Source: CAYNDB01 sp964395915 (lineage in GTDB: Bacteria > Nitrospinota_A > UBA7883 > JAJRTC01). From it: a stretch of 58,870 nucleotides of DNA. Shown one piece after another: positions 25,211-33,649 of this stretch. Position numbers and translations under genes: made by a program. The DNA lies in NCBI GenBank assembly GCA_964395915.1, contig CAYNDB010000002.1, positions 1 to 58,870 of the forward strand, read 5' to 3'. How positions within the stretch are numbered: position 1 is the stretch's first letter; every line of letters starts with the position of its first letter. The notes under the pieces were generated by a model. The model was not told the origin of the DNA, did not search any database, and was given only the letters and a program-made list of their open reading frames with translations.

Positions 25211-26335
25211 ATGTGTCAAACAGGAGGATTGATCGGGCCTACGCGTGAGGAAAAGCTTGAGGCCCTTGGGAACCTTGACCGGCGGGATTTTATGATGTTT
25301 TGCGTTACGATCGCCGCCACGCTTGGGCTGAGCCCTTCGTTTATTCCTAAAATAGCGGAAGCTATAGAAAAGGCCGCCAGCAAACCTTCTGTGATATGGC
25401 TCCATTTCGCGGAATGTACCGGAGACTCCGAGGCTTTCCTCCGCTCGACATACCCATCCATTGAAGATTTGATTTTGAACATTCTCTCCATCGATTATCA
25501 CGAGACCATCATGGCCCCGTCGGGCGATGCCGCGGAAGAGGCGCTGGCAAAAGCGATGAAGGATAACAAAGGTAAATATATTGCCGTGTGTGAAGGCGCC
25601 ATTCCAATGGCCACCCCTCCGGGACCAGCGGGCAAACTCGGCTCTTACCTTACTCTCGGCAATAAAACAGGATTTGAGCTTGCAAAAGAAGTATGCTCGG
25701 ACGCATTCGCTGTGATGTGTGTAGGGACATGCTCTTCTTTTGGTGGTGTTCAGGCGCAGAGACCAAACCCCACAGGAGCGGTTGGAGTGGAGGACGCTAT
25801 TGGAATCCCCACGCTTAAGATACCGGGATGCCCTCATAACGTTATCAACTCGGTCGCTTCAATAGTCAACTATCTCCTGCTGGGTTCACTGCCAGCGACA
25901 GACAGGCTGGGGCGCCCGCTTTTCGCATATGGCAAGCGGATACACGACACCTGCCCGCGAAGAGCGCATTTCGACGCGGGCCAATATGTGGAACAATTCG
26001 GCGACGAAGCTTCTAAAAGAAGGTGGTGTCTCTACAAGGTTGGATGCAAAGGTCCGCAGACCTATCACAACTGTTCGCAAGTTGGATACAACGACAACAC
26101 CTCATGGCCCATTAAAGGCGGACACGGATGCATAGGATGTTCCGAGCCGAACTTTTGGGATGATATGCAACCCTTCTATGAGAGGCTGCCAAACGTGAGG
26201 TTACCGGGAGTTGAGGCTACTGCGGACAAGGTCGGCATGACGCTGGTCGGCGCCGCGGCGGCCGGAGCCGCGGGACATGCCGCATGGACAATATTCAACA
26301 GGAAAAAGTTCGACGACACCTCCAAGGATGAATAA
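25211..26335 (+). CDS. hyaA: [NiFe] hydrogenase small subunit with Asp in place of a proximal-cluster Cys
   Basis: Electron-transfer subunit of a membrane-bound uptake hydrogenase, exported by Tat. The signal has NLDRRDFMMFC (21-31) and a hydrophobic stretch; the mature part starts around residue 58, and a C-terminal helix (about 337-355) anchors it. The medial and distal cluster motifs are intact (IHDTCPRR, WCLYKVGC, NCSQVGYND, GHGCIGCSEP). The proximal cluster has Cys69, a Cys in VGTCSSFGG and a Cys in IPGCPHN. The expected second Cys of CTGC is Asp72, read CTGDSEAF. A three-Cys one-Asp proximal cluster is known from the oxygen-tolerant actinobacterial-type hydrogenase of Ralstonia, but the large subunit here does not have that group's motif. 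Confidence 0.95.
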   Translation: MCQTGGLIGPTREEKLEALGNLDRRDFMMFCVTIAATLGLSPSFIPKIAEAIEKAASKPSVIWLHFAECTGDSEAFLRSTYPSIEDLILNILSIDYHETIMAPSGDAAEEALAKAMKDNKGKYIAVCEGAIPMATPPGPAGKLGSYLTLGNKTGFELAKEVCSDAFAVMCVGTCSSFGGVQAQRPNPTGAVGVEDAIGIPTLKIPGCPHNVINSVASIVNYLLLGSLPATDRLGRPLFAYGKRIHDTCPRRAHFDAGQYVEQFGDEASKRRWCLYKVGCKGPQTYHNCSQVGYNDNTSWPIKGGHGCIGCSEPNFWDDMQPFYERLPNVRLPGVEATADKVGMTLVGAAAAGAAGHAAWTIFNRKKFDDTSKDE

Positions 26336-26353
26336 AAGGAAGAGAGGCGCGAC

Positions 26354-28018
26354 ATGGGTGAGAGGCACGTTATAGATCCTATTACCAGGATCGAGGGACA
26401 TCTGAGGATAGAGATAGAGCTTGAAAACGGAAAGGTGAAAGACGCCTGGAGTTCCGGAACGCTTTGGCGGGGCTTTGAGGTGTTCCTTAAAGGGCGCGAC
26501 CCGCGTGACGCATGGCTCATAACACAGCGGGTTTGCGGCGTATGCACCGAGGTGCACGCGCTCACATCCGTCAAATGTGTCGAGAACGCGGCCGGGATAA
26601 AAATTCCTGATAACGCGCGGCTTATACGCAACCTTATCCACGGCGCTCAATATCTGCACGATCATCCTGTGCATTTTTATCATCTGCACGCATTGGACTG
26701 GGTGGATGTGGTCTCGGCGCTTAAGGCCGATCCTAAAAAAACATCGGAGCTTACAAATTCCATCAACCCGAACGCTCCCAGAAGTGGCCCTGGCGATTTT
26801 GCGGTTGTGAAGGATAAGCTAAGCAAATTCGTTTCCGCAGGCCAGCTTGGGCCATTTACGAATGGATACTGGGGGCACCCGGCATATAAGCTGCCGCCGG
26901 AGGCGAACCTGATGGCTGTCGCCCACTATCTTACAGCGCTTGCGATGCAAAGCAGGATCGCCAGGATGCACGCTGTGTTTGGCGCGAAAAATCCGCATAT
27001 ACAAACGTACACCGTCGGCGGTGTGACGTGTATCAACGATCTTAACGCGGACAGGATCAGCGAGTTTCTGTTCATTCTTCGTGAAGCGAAAGATTTTATC
27101 GATAACGTTTATATCCCGGACGTACTGGCCGTCGCCCCTTTCTATCTTGACTGGGCCAAGCTCGGCGGAGGTGTGAAAAACTATCTGACGTATGGAATGT
27201 TCCCTCAAAAAGGTGGTGAGGAACCGGATAATTTATGGTTCCCGCGTGGCGTGATCCTGGACAGGGACCTTTCTAAAGTTCACCCGGTGGACGTAGACAA
27301 GATAACAGAGGATGTTACTCACGCCTGGTACAAATATTCAAAGGACGAGCCGCTGCACCCAAGTGTTGGGGAGACAGACCCATGGTACACGGGAATAGAA
27401 ACGGGCAAAGAAAATGGGAAATACTCGTGGCTGAAAACTCCGCGCTATGACGGAAAGGCCATGGAGGTGGGGCCACTTTCCAGGATGCTTGTCAACTACG
27501 CATCTGGACATGAATCGACAGTGCGTGAGGTAAATGGCGTACTCAAAGCGCTGGGAGTAGGGCCGGAGATACTTTTCTCCACGCTTGGCCGCACAGCCGC
27601 CAGAGCCATTGAAACAAAGATTATCGCTCATGAGATGGAAAACTGGGTGAACGAATTGCTTTCGAACATCAAGAAGGGTGATTTGAAAACATGTGTAGAT
27701 TATCCGGCGCCATCAGTCGCAAAGGGGTTTGGCATGACAGAGGCTCCCCGCGGCGCGCTCGGCCATTGGATAGAAATCGTCGATGGAAAGATAAAGAACT
27801 ATCAGCTGGTCGTGCCGACAACATGGAATGGATCACCGAGGGATAAAAACAATATACGGTCGGCGTTCGAAGAGTCGCTTATCGGGACACCTGTTATCGA
27901 TCCGAAACAGCCGGTCGAGGTGTTGCGGACTATTCATTCGTTCGATCCGTGTCTTGCATGTTCGGTTCATATCATTGACCCAGATAATAATGAGACCTAC
28001 ACGGTAAAAGCCGTGTAG
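26354..28018 (+). CDS. hyaB: [NiFe] hydrogenase large subunit (catalytic)
   Basis: Carries the Ni-Fe active site that splits H2. The 554-residue protein has RIEGH near the N-terminus (12-16), the L1 motif RVCGVCTEVHAL (Cys61, Cys64) and the L2 motif DPCLACSVH (Cys533, Cys536). After His539 a 15-residue tail remains, which the dedicated protease should remove after nickel insertion. L1 and L2 fit group 1 respiratory uptake hydrogenases. It sits 18 bases after the small subunit with an AGGAAGAGAGG leader. Confidence 0.97.
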   Translation: MGERHVIDPITRIEGHLRIEIELENGKVKDAWSSGTLWRGFEVFLKGRDPRDAWLITQRVCGVCTEVHALTSVKCVENAAGIKIPDNARLIRNLIHGAQYLHDHPVHFYHLHALDWVDVVSALKADPKKTSELTNSINPNAPRSGPGDFAVVKDKLSKFVSAGQLGPFTNGYWGHPAYKLPPEANLMAVAHYLTALAMQSRIARMHAVFGAKNPHIQTYTVGGVTCINDLNADRISEFLFILREAKDFIDNVYIPDVLAVAPFYLDWAKLGGGVKNYLTYGMFPQKGGEEPDNLWFPRGVILDRDLSKVHPVDVDKITEDVTHAWYKYSKDEPLHPSVGETDPWYTGIETGKENGKYSWLKTPRYDGKAMEVGPLSRMLVNYASGHESTVREVNGVLKALGVGPEILFSTLGRTAARAIETKIIAHEMENWVNELLSNIKKGDLKTCVDYPAPSVAKGFGMTEAPRGALGHWIEIVDGKIKNYQLVVPTTWNGSPRDKNNIRSAFEESLIGTPVIDPKQPVEVLRTIHSFDPCLACSVHIIDPDNNETYTVKAV

Positions 28019-28031
28019 CCGGAGGTAACAT

Positions 28032-28724
28032 ATGCCACATAGATTTATATCACCGCAAAAAAAGAAGCTGGTTTACGTGCGGAATTTCACGAACCGGTTA
28101 TTGCACTGGACTATGTTTTTTGCGGTAATGGTTCTGTTGCCGACAGGTTATTATATCGGTAATCCAACCGCCGTTTACGGGCAGGGTGAGCCAGTTCAGG
28201 CGTTTGTTATGGCCGACATCAGGCTATACCATTTCTATGCCGCTATGGCTTTGGATGTAGCCATAATGATTCGTTTCTACCTTGCGTTTTTCAGTGTATA
28301 CCACCGTGACTGGTACGAAATAATACCAACACCTGCAAATATTTATGGCGCTCTAAAAGTCATCGGAAGTTATATAACATTCAAAAAGCCCCCGTTTTTT
28401 CGCCATACCGACCCGTTTGACGGGTTTATGTTTCTAACTTTACATCTGTTTATGGTTCTGCAACTTGTGACAGGATTCCAGCTCTATGTCCACGCTTTGC
28501 CAGGCGACTACTGGTTCGCGCAGCTTATTCATATGGGCACAGACTGGATAACATGGTTGCTGGGAAGCGATCAAACCGTACGGCTTGTTCATCACATGAT
28601 GCTCTGGATCATGATTGCAGGAATAATAGTTCACGTATATATCCAGGTAATCAAGACTGTGATATGGCGGGACGGACATATTTCAACCATTATCGGCGGA
28701 TATAAATACCGCGATGTAAAATGA
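28032..28724 (+). CDS. hyaC: Hydrogenase cytochrome b subunit (second of two)
   Basis: A 230-residue dihaem cytochrome b of the hydrogenase-anchor family, in the canonical place after the large subunit. Haem His candidates lie in LLHWTMF, LYHFYAAM, VHHMMLW and IIVHVYIQ. It resembles the upstream cytochrome b over most of its length but lacks that protein's C-terminal tail. GGAGGT precedes the start and its stop overlaps the protease gene as ATGA. The hydrogenase may use either anchor or both. Confidence 0.92.
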   Translation: MPHRFISPQKKKLVYVRNFTNRLLHWTMFFAVMVLLPTGYYIGNPTAVYGQGEPVQAFVMADIRLYHFYAAMALDVAIMIRFYLAFFSVYHRDWYEIIPTPANIYGALKVIGSYITFKKPPFFRHTDPFDGFMFLTLHLFMVLQLVTGFQLYVHALPGDYWFAQLIHMGTDWITWLLGSDQTVRLVHHMMLWIMIAGIIVHVYIQVIKTVIWRDGHISTIIGGYKYRDVK

Positions 28725-29242
28725 CAAAACCAGCCAAGCCTCGTATCGTGATTATTGGCATAGGCAATATTTTCCTGTCCGATGAAGGGGTAGGCGTTCA
28801 CGCTATAAGTAAACTTTTAAATGAATGGGAGTTCCCCTCAAACGTTGAAGTATATGATGGTGGTGTTACAGGAATGATGGGGCTCCTGCCAATTATTGAA
28901 GACACGGATCACCTGATAGTAATCGACGTGGTAAACTCGGGCGATCCGCCCGGCTACATCCGCACATACACACTGGGTGATTTCAGGCTTGTCATGCCAA
29001 AGAAACTTTCCGCGCATGATATCGGTTTTTTAGAATGCATCGCCATTGCTGAAATCAACGGGAAAACTCCGAAATCTGTGACTGTCATCGGTATTAAACC
29101 TGTGGATATAGAAACTCCCCGAAACGTTTTGAGCGATATTGTTGATTCAAAGCTTGCCGAAATAACGGAAATAACAATCGGCGAGTTGCAAAAACTGGGA
29201 GCGATAGCCGTTAAACGGCAATTTAGTTCGCCATCTTTTTAA
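28721..29242 (+). CDS. hyaD: Hydrogenase large-subunit maturation endopeptidase
   Basis: Cleaves the C-terminal tail of the large subunit once nickel is in place. The 173-residue HybD-type protein has the nickel-sensing residues Glu22 (GIGNIFLSDEGVG), Asp69 (LIVIDVV) and His99 (LSAHDIGF), matching Glu16, Asp62 and His93 of E. coli HybD. Overlap with the cytochrome b stop places it last in the hydrogenase operon. Confidence 0.94.
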   Translation: MTKPAKPRIVIIGIGNIFLSDEGVGVHAISKLLNEWEFPSNVEVYDGGVTGMMGLLPIIEDTDHLIVIDVVNSGDPPGYIRTYTLGDFRLVMPKKLSAHDIGFLECIAIAEINGKTPKSVTVIGIKPVDIETPRNVLSDIVDSKLAEITEITIGELQKLGAIAVKRQFSSPSF

Positions 29243-29320
29243 AAAATTTGTCAAAGCGTAGAGAAATACTCACAATGACTGTATATTAGTGTCAGGTAGG
29301 CCTTTAACGGAGTATCTCTA

Positions 29321-30454
29321 ATGTTTGCATTGGCAAGAGTTATACGAATGATTTCTGTTTTGGCGCTCGTAATTACCATTGCCTTTTCGCCAAGCTCTGT
29401 CCGCGCCGATGAAAAAGAGTCTTATACAAGCTCAAATGTCTGTGGCGCATGTCATGTGGAAATATTCGAGAGTTGGCGTAAATCTTTACACGCTCTGTCA
29501 TACAATAACCAGGTGTTTTTAACGGCATATCGTGAAGCGTATCTTGAAACCAATGGCTCCGCGAAATATTTCTGTCTGAAATGTCACGCCCCGACATATC
29601 TTGTTACAGGAGACGTGGATGCGGCTTATCCGATAACCAGGGAGGGTGTCACATGCGATTTTTGCCATACGATTGTGGGCGTTGACGTCACCAATACAGA
29701 ATCGCCTTTCAAGCTCGATGTCGGCGGCGCTAAACATTCGTCACTGAAAAACGCAAAGTCGGAGGCCCATTCAACCTCATACGCAGACTGGTTTAATAAA
29801 TCGGAAATGTGCGGCGCCTGCCACGAAGTTACGAACATGAACGGAGTAAGGACCGGAAGCACATACAGCGAATGGAAATCTTCCAGTTACGCGGCTGATG
29901 GCGTCCAGTGCCAGCATTGTCATATGGCTCCTGTTCCAGGTAACGTTGTAGACCCGTCAGTTCAAGATAGCTCCAAAAATGTTTTCCATGAACATAGCCT
30001 CTCGCACAATATGGATCAGATGAAAAACGCAATCAAGGTTGAAATAGTAGGAAAAGAAAAAATGGCGGATGGGCGCTATATCGTTGACGTCGCTATTACA
30101 AATAAAAAAGCGGGGCATAACATACCAACAGGCTCTCCGTCACGCAAGCTGGCTCTGGAAGTCAGACTCTCCGGCGAAAACTATACTGAGTCTGTTCAGC
30201 TTAAGAAATTCGGTAAGGATATAGTCGATAAATCTGGAAACGCTCTTACGATGGACGGCGAGGTCATGATGAGGGGCGCAAAGGTCACAGGAAACAGCTC
30301 ACTTAAACCGAAGGAGCGCAGGGTGGAGCGATTTATGTTCAGCGCGGCGCCAAGGGGCGAGGTAAAAGTGTCCGCCAGAGCTTTCCTCATTTATCGTCAC
30401 GTTGTTACCGTTGAAGAAAGTACCTTGATTCAGATGGGCTCAGCGGTTAAATAA
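29321..30454 (+). CDS. Periplasmic pentahaem cytochrome (cytochrome c554-like)
   Basis: A 377-residue secreted cytochrome. Signal peptide 1-29 (ends SVRA), then five haem motifs: CGACH (41-45), CLKCH (85-89), CDFCH (112-116), CGACH (164-168), CQHCH (197-201). The haem region matches the cytochrome c554/c-prime family used for multihaem electron carriers. Residues about 235-377 form a beta-rich domain with HNIPTGSPSRKLALEV, often found in this family. It lies 78 bases after the hydrogenase operon on the same strand with its own leader (ACGGAG site), so it may take electrons from the hydrogenase side. Substrate, if it is an enzyme, is not evident. Confidence 0.85.
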   Translation: MFALARVIRMISVLALVITIAFSPSSVRADEKESYTSSNVCGACHVEIFESWRKSLHALSYNNQVFLTAYREAYLETNGSAKYFCLKCHAPTYLVTGDVDAAYPITREGVTCDFCHTIVGVDVTNTESPFKLDVGGAKHSSLKNAKSEAHSTSYADWFNKSEMCGACHEVTNMNGVRTGSTYSEWKSSSYAADGVQCQHCHMAPVPGNVVDPSVQDSSKNVFHEHSLSHNMDQMKNAIKVEIVGKEKMADGRYIVDVAITNKKAGHNIPTGSPSRKLALEVRLSGENYTESVQLKKFGKDIVDKSGNALTMDGEVMMRGAKVTGNSSLKPKERRVERFMFSAAPRGEVKVSARAFLIYRHVVTVEESTLIQMGSAVK

Positions 30455-30575
30455 CCCCAAACAGGTCGTTAAGTTACTTACAAAAAATAAGAGGTGAATA
30501 GGCTTTCGCCGCTTCCCCATCGGGATGCTGGGTCGAGGTCCGACACCGCAAATTGTAAATATAATTATCATTTAT

Positions 30576-30603
30576 TAAGACTTCCCGTGTAGACCAAGTC
30601 TTA
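30576..30603 (+). terminator. Stem-loop after the pentahaem cytochrome gene
   Basis: TAAGACTT and AAGTCTTA form an 8-base stem around a 12-base loop, followed by an AT-rich stretch (TTTAATATATTTA). A terminator for the upstream gene is plausible. It is AT-rich and therefore weak. Confidence 0.4.
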
Positions 30604-30694
30604 TTTAATATATTTACGTATTCCTTTCAGCGGTTTTTTTAAGTCGGGCCTATATTTTATATAGAGCATAACTGGCGCAATGGGGAAAGCGAAA

Positions 30695-32716
30695 ATGAAT
30701 CGCTCCATTATAATCATTCTGCTGGTTGCCGCGCTATTCCAGGTAACTGTGGCATCCGGTTCAGAAAACTGTTTCCAATGCCACTCCGATCCAGAACTTA
30801 AAATGGAAAGAAATGGTAAAACGATTTCCCTATATGTAGACAAAAATAAATTCATCAAGTCAGCTCATGGCGATTTTGATTGCGCCGCTTGTCATCTTGA
30901 AGTTAACCCCGAAAAGATACCACACTTCGCGGATTATCAAAGAGTGGAGTGCGGCTCCTGTCATGAGGAAGCGCAAGAATCATATTCGAAAGGGTCGCAC
31001 GGAGCGGCGCTGAAAAGGGAGGTGAAAGACGCTCCTGATTGCGTTACCTGCCATGGCAAGCACAATATACTAGCTTCCACAGAACGTTCATCGAAAACCA
31101 ACAGGATGAATATACCCTCTTTGTGCGGGGAGTGTCATCGAAAAAAAGGTAAGGCTGTGGAGGCTACTGGACGGACTGCTTTGGGAGTTTATAGCGACTA
31201 TTCTTTCAGCGTTCACGGCAAGGGACTTCGTGAAAAGGGACTTCTGCCGTCAGCGATTTGTACAGACTGCCACAACAGCCATAAAGCTATTAGGAGCAGA
31301 GACTCTCTTTCCCCTGTTAACAGGCTGAATATCGATTCCACATGCGGGCGGTGCCACCTTGGTATTCTTGAAAAGCTTGAAAAGAGCATTCATTATACAG
31401 TGAATAAAAATGACGCAGGGAAATATCCGACATGCTCAGACTGCCATTCCGCTCATCAAATTTCCGAAGTAAAACGAGGGAAGTTCATCATGGAGGTACG
31501 CTACCAGTGTGGAGTTTGTCACGCCAAGCTTTCAGAAACCTATCTTGAAACAATTCATGGAAAAGCTTTCCAACTCGGTTATCTTAAAGCGGCTTCATGC
31601 TCCAACTGTCATGAATCACATATGACACTTGCGGTTAATAACTCTGATTCCAGCGTTGGGAAAAAAAATATTTTAAAAACATGCCGAAAATGTCACGAAA
31701 GGGCAACATATAAATTTACCCAATACCTGACACACGCCACGCACAAGGACAAGGAGCGATATCCGGCGCTTTACTACGCATACTGGAGCATGACTACTTT
31801 GCTATTAAGTGTTTTCGGTTTTTTTGGTCTCCACACCCTGTTGTGGTTGCCCAGATCATTAGCGCACAGAAAAAAACTTAAAAAAGAAGTGAAAATCGGA
31901 CGATACATCTTGCGTTTCACCCTTGCCGATCGAATAACTCATCTATTTGTCGTTACAAGCTTCCTTCTTTTGGCGTTAACCGGTATGGTTCTGAAATTTT
32001 CCTCAATGCCATGGGCTTTGTGGCTCTCCGATATTATGGGCGGCCCTGCTGTAGCCAGAATCATTCATAGAATATGCGCGGTTATTACTTTCGGTTACTT
32101 TTTTTATCATCTTTGGGGTCTTGCTAAAAAGAAACGTGACAAAGGGACAACCTGGGCGAAATTTATTTTTGGTGAAAACTCTATTTTCCCCAACCTGCAT
32201 GATGTCAAAGAATTCTGGGGTACAATCAAATGGTTCGTTGGAGCTGGGCCAAGACCTTTGTATGGACATTGGACATACTGGGAAAAATTTGACTACTTTG
32301 CCGTATTCTGGGGTGTGGCTATTATTGGGCTAAGTGGATTGATGCTCTGGTTTCCCGAACAGTTTACTATTCTGTTCCCCGGTTGGGTAATCAACGTCGC
32401 TACAATAATACATAGCGAAGAGGCCTTACTTGCGACAGGTTTTATTTTTGTTGTCCATTTTTTCAACACGCACTTAAGGCCAGAGTCTTTTCCTATGGAT
32501 AAAATCATTTTCACTGGAGCCATTCCTGAGGAGAGGCTTGCGCTTGAGCGACCTTCCGAATACGAAGAGCTCAAGAAAAGTGGAGAAATAGATAAACTTG
32601 TTGTCGAGGCGCCATCGGAGAAGTGGGATAAATACATTTATATTATAGGCGGGGCGTTTCTGGTAATCGGCATTGCGCTGGCTCTTCTAATAATTTATTC
32701 CACACTTGCGGACTGA
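30695..32716 (+). CDS. Undecahaem cytochrome c fused to a cytochrome b membrane domain
   Basis: An inner-membrane redox protein of 673 residues. A signal or anchor (1-26) leads into a periplasmic domain with eleven CXXCH motifs (CFQCH, CAACH, CGSCH, CVTCH, CGECH, CTDCH, CGRCH, CSDCH, CGVCH, CSNCH, CRKCH) spread over residues 25-345. The rest (about 360-673) has five or six helices resembling hydrogenase-type/b561 cytochrome b, with His in ITHLFVV, IIHRIC, YFFYHLW and VVHFFNTHL. The arrangement resembles CbcL of Geobacter, a quinol oxidase for extracellular electron transfer, but with more haems. I chose the ATG at 30695, which has GGGGAAA upstream; an ATG at 30680 overlaps that site. No porin or outer-membrane cytochrome gene is seen nearby. 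Confidence 0.88.
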   Translation: MNRSIIIILLVAALFQVTVASGSENCFQCHSDPELKMERNGKTISLYVDKNKFIKSAHGDFDCAACHLEVNPEKIPHFADYQRVECGSCHEEAQESYSKGSHGAALKREVKDAPDCVTCHGKHNILASTERSSKTNRMNIPSLCGECHRKKGKAVEATGRTALGVYSDYSFSVHGKGLREKGLLPSAICTDCHNSHKAIRSRDSLSPVNRLNIDSTCGRCHLGILEKLEKSIHYTVNKNDAGKYPTCSDCHSAHQISEVKRGKFIMEVRYQCGVCHAKLSETYLETIHGKAFQLGYLKAASCSNCHESHMTLAVNNSDSSVGKKNILKTCRKCHERATYKFTQYLTHATHKDKERYPALYYAYWSMTTLLLSVFGFFGLHTLLWLPRSLAHRKKLKKEVKIGRYILRFTLADRITHLFVVTSFLLLALTGMVLKFSSMPWALWLSDIMGGPAVARIIHRICAVITFGYFFYHLWGLAKKKRDKGTTWAKFIFGENSIFPNLHDVKEFWGTIKWFVGAGPRPLYGHWTYWEKFDYFAVFWGVAIIGLSGLMLWFPEQFTILFPGWVINVATIIHSEEALLATGFIFVVHFFNTHLRPESFPMDKIIFTGAIPEERLALERPSEYEELKKSGEIDKLVVEAPSEKWDKYIYIIGGAFLVIGIALALLIIYSTLAD

Positions 32717-32753
32717 TAAAAAGCTCTCCGATAGTTAATGCGAAAACGGTGGA

Positions 32754-32960
32754 TTATTTGAACATCCCCTTATGTATCGCCTCGAGAATCACCAGAGCCA
32801 CCCAGAACAGAAACCCGCCCAACAACAACAGGCCGCCAACATTCAGGGTCACCACAAGTTTGAACGGTGTGTTGGAGACAAGAGACAGGCTAAGCGCAAT
32901 TGTACCCACGATATTGAAAGCTATAGCCATCTTCATTAGAAACGGTATTTTTTCTTTCAT
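32754..32960 (-). CDS. Small two-helix membrane protein
   Basis: 68 residues with two hydrophobic helices (about 8-30 and 36-60) and a basic C-terminal tail. No recognised family. It starts one base after the stop of the NapC-like cytochrome gene, with GAGG upstream, so it is very likely translated and could be a small subunit or assembly partner of that cytochrome. Confidence 0.65.
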   Translation of the reverse strand: MKEKIPFLMKMAIAFNIVGTIALSLSLVSNTPFKLVVTLNVGGLLLLGGFLFWVALVILEAIHKGMFK

Positions 32961-32961
32961 C

Positions 32962-33561
32962 TTACCAATCCTCCTCTGAAGCCAGCAAATGCCCCATGTC
33001 GTGACAACCGCTGGACAAACATGAGCGCCTGCCGTCCATTATCTGATCGGACAGACCATCACCCAGCATATGAGGCAGGGCTTCAATAAAATTCCGCGCA
33101 ACACCATGACATCGCAGGCAATTCCTGTTTTCATATTTTTCATAGAGCTTAATTTTTTCAGGGGCGCCTTTTACGTAATAAACATAAAGATGTTTTACCC
33201 CTCTTAACTTGGCTTGCACAGGGCCGAACATGGTGTATTGAGTATGGCACGCATAACATGCTTCCTCCTGCGGCACCCAGTTGTTCTGGAAATGAATAGC
33301 CGATAGCGGCTCATCGTCGTCTACATTGAGACTTTCAACGTATTTGGTCATAACGTGGCATTTTGCGCAGAAGCTTACCTTTTTCACCCTTTCAAGGTCT
33401 TGCGACACAACTCCCAAACCCCAGAAAAGAGGGAAAACGCCCAAAGTGAAAAAAGCCAGGAACTTTTTTGCCCTTACGGTGAGACGCCGCCATTCTCCTA
33501 TGAGCATGAATGAGATGAAAACGATGTTGCCCAGCGCAAAAAATATCAGGATTATAGTCAT
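32962..33561 (-). CDS. NapC/NirT-like membrane-anchored tetrahaem cytochrome
   Basis: A 199-residue cytochrome with two N-terminal hydrophobic segments (3-22 and 34-52). Three standard haem motifs follow (CAKCH 65-69, CYACH 102-106, CLRCH 148-152), then a fourth with four intervening residues (Cys181-LSSG-Cys186-His187). CX4CH is a genuine haem motif in tetrahaem cytochromes c3. NapC/NrfH-type proteins move electrons from quinol to periplasmic partners, and this is the likely job here. The start has AAGGAG, partly inside a short hairpin. It is convergent with the undecahaem gene and followed by the 68-residue membrane protein. Confidence 0.82.
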   Translation of the reverse strand: MTIILIFFALGNIVFISFMLIGEWRRLTVRAKKFLAFFTLGVFPLFWGLGVVSQDLERVKKVSFCAKCHVMTKYVESLNVDDDEPLSAIHFQNNWVPQEEACYACHTQYTMFGPVQAKLRGVKHLYVYYVKGAPEKIKLYEKYENRNCLRCHGVARNFIEALPHMLGDGLSDQIMDGRRSCLSSGCHDMGHLLASEEDW

Positions 33562-33570
33562 TATTTTACT

Positions 33571-33586
33571 CCTTCCAAAAAGAAGG
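33571..33586 (-). promoter_or_regulatory. Hairpin overlapping the ribosome binding site of the NapC-like gene
   Basis: On the minus strand CCTTC and GAAGG pair around a six-base loop. The second arm runs into the AAGGAG site ten bases before the ATG. It could reduce translation initiation; the stem is only five pairs, so the effect is uncertain. Confidence 0.3.
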
Positions 33587-33649
33587 ATTGGTTTTAATAA
33601 CCATCTTAGCTAATAATTTGCAGGATATAATCTCAACATTAAGCCAATA

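Noticed and set aside
30478..30575. GC-rich stretch after the pentahaem gene as a riboswitch or small RNA
   Set aside because: I tried to fit a c-di-GMP aptamer and simple hairpins (GGTCG...CGAC) but found no consistent conserved core.
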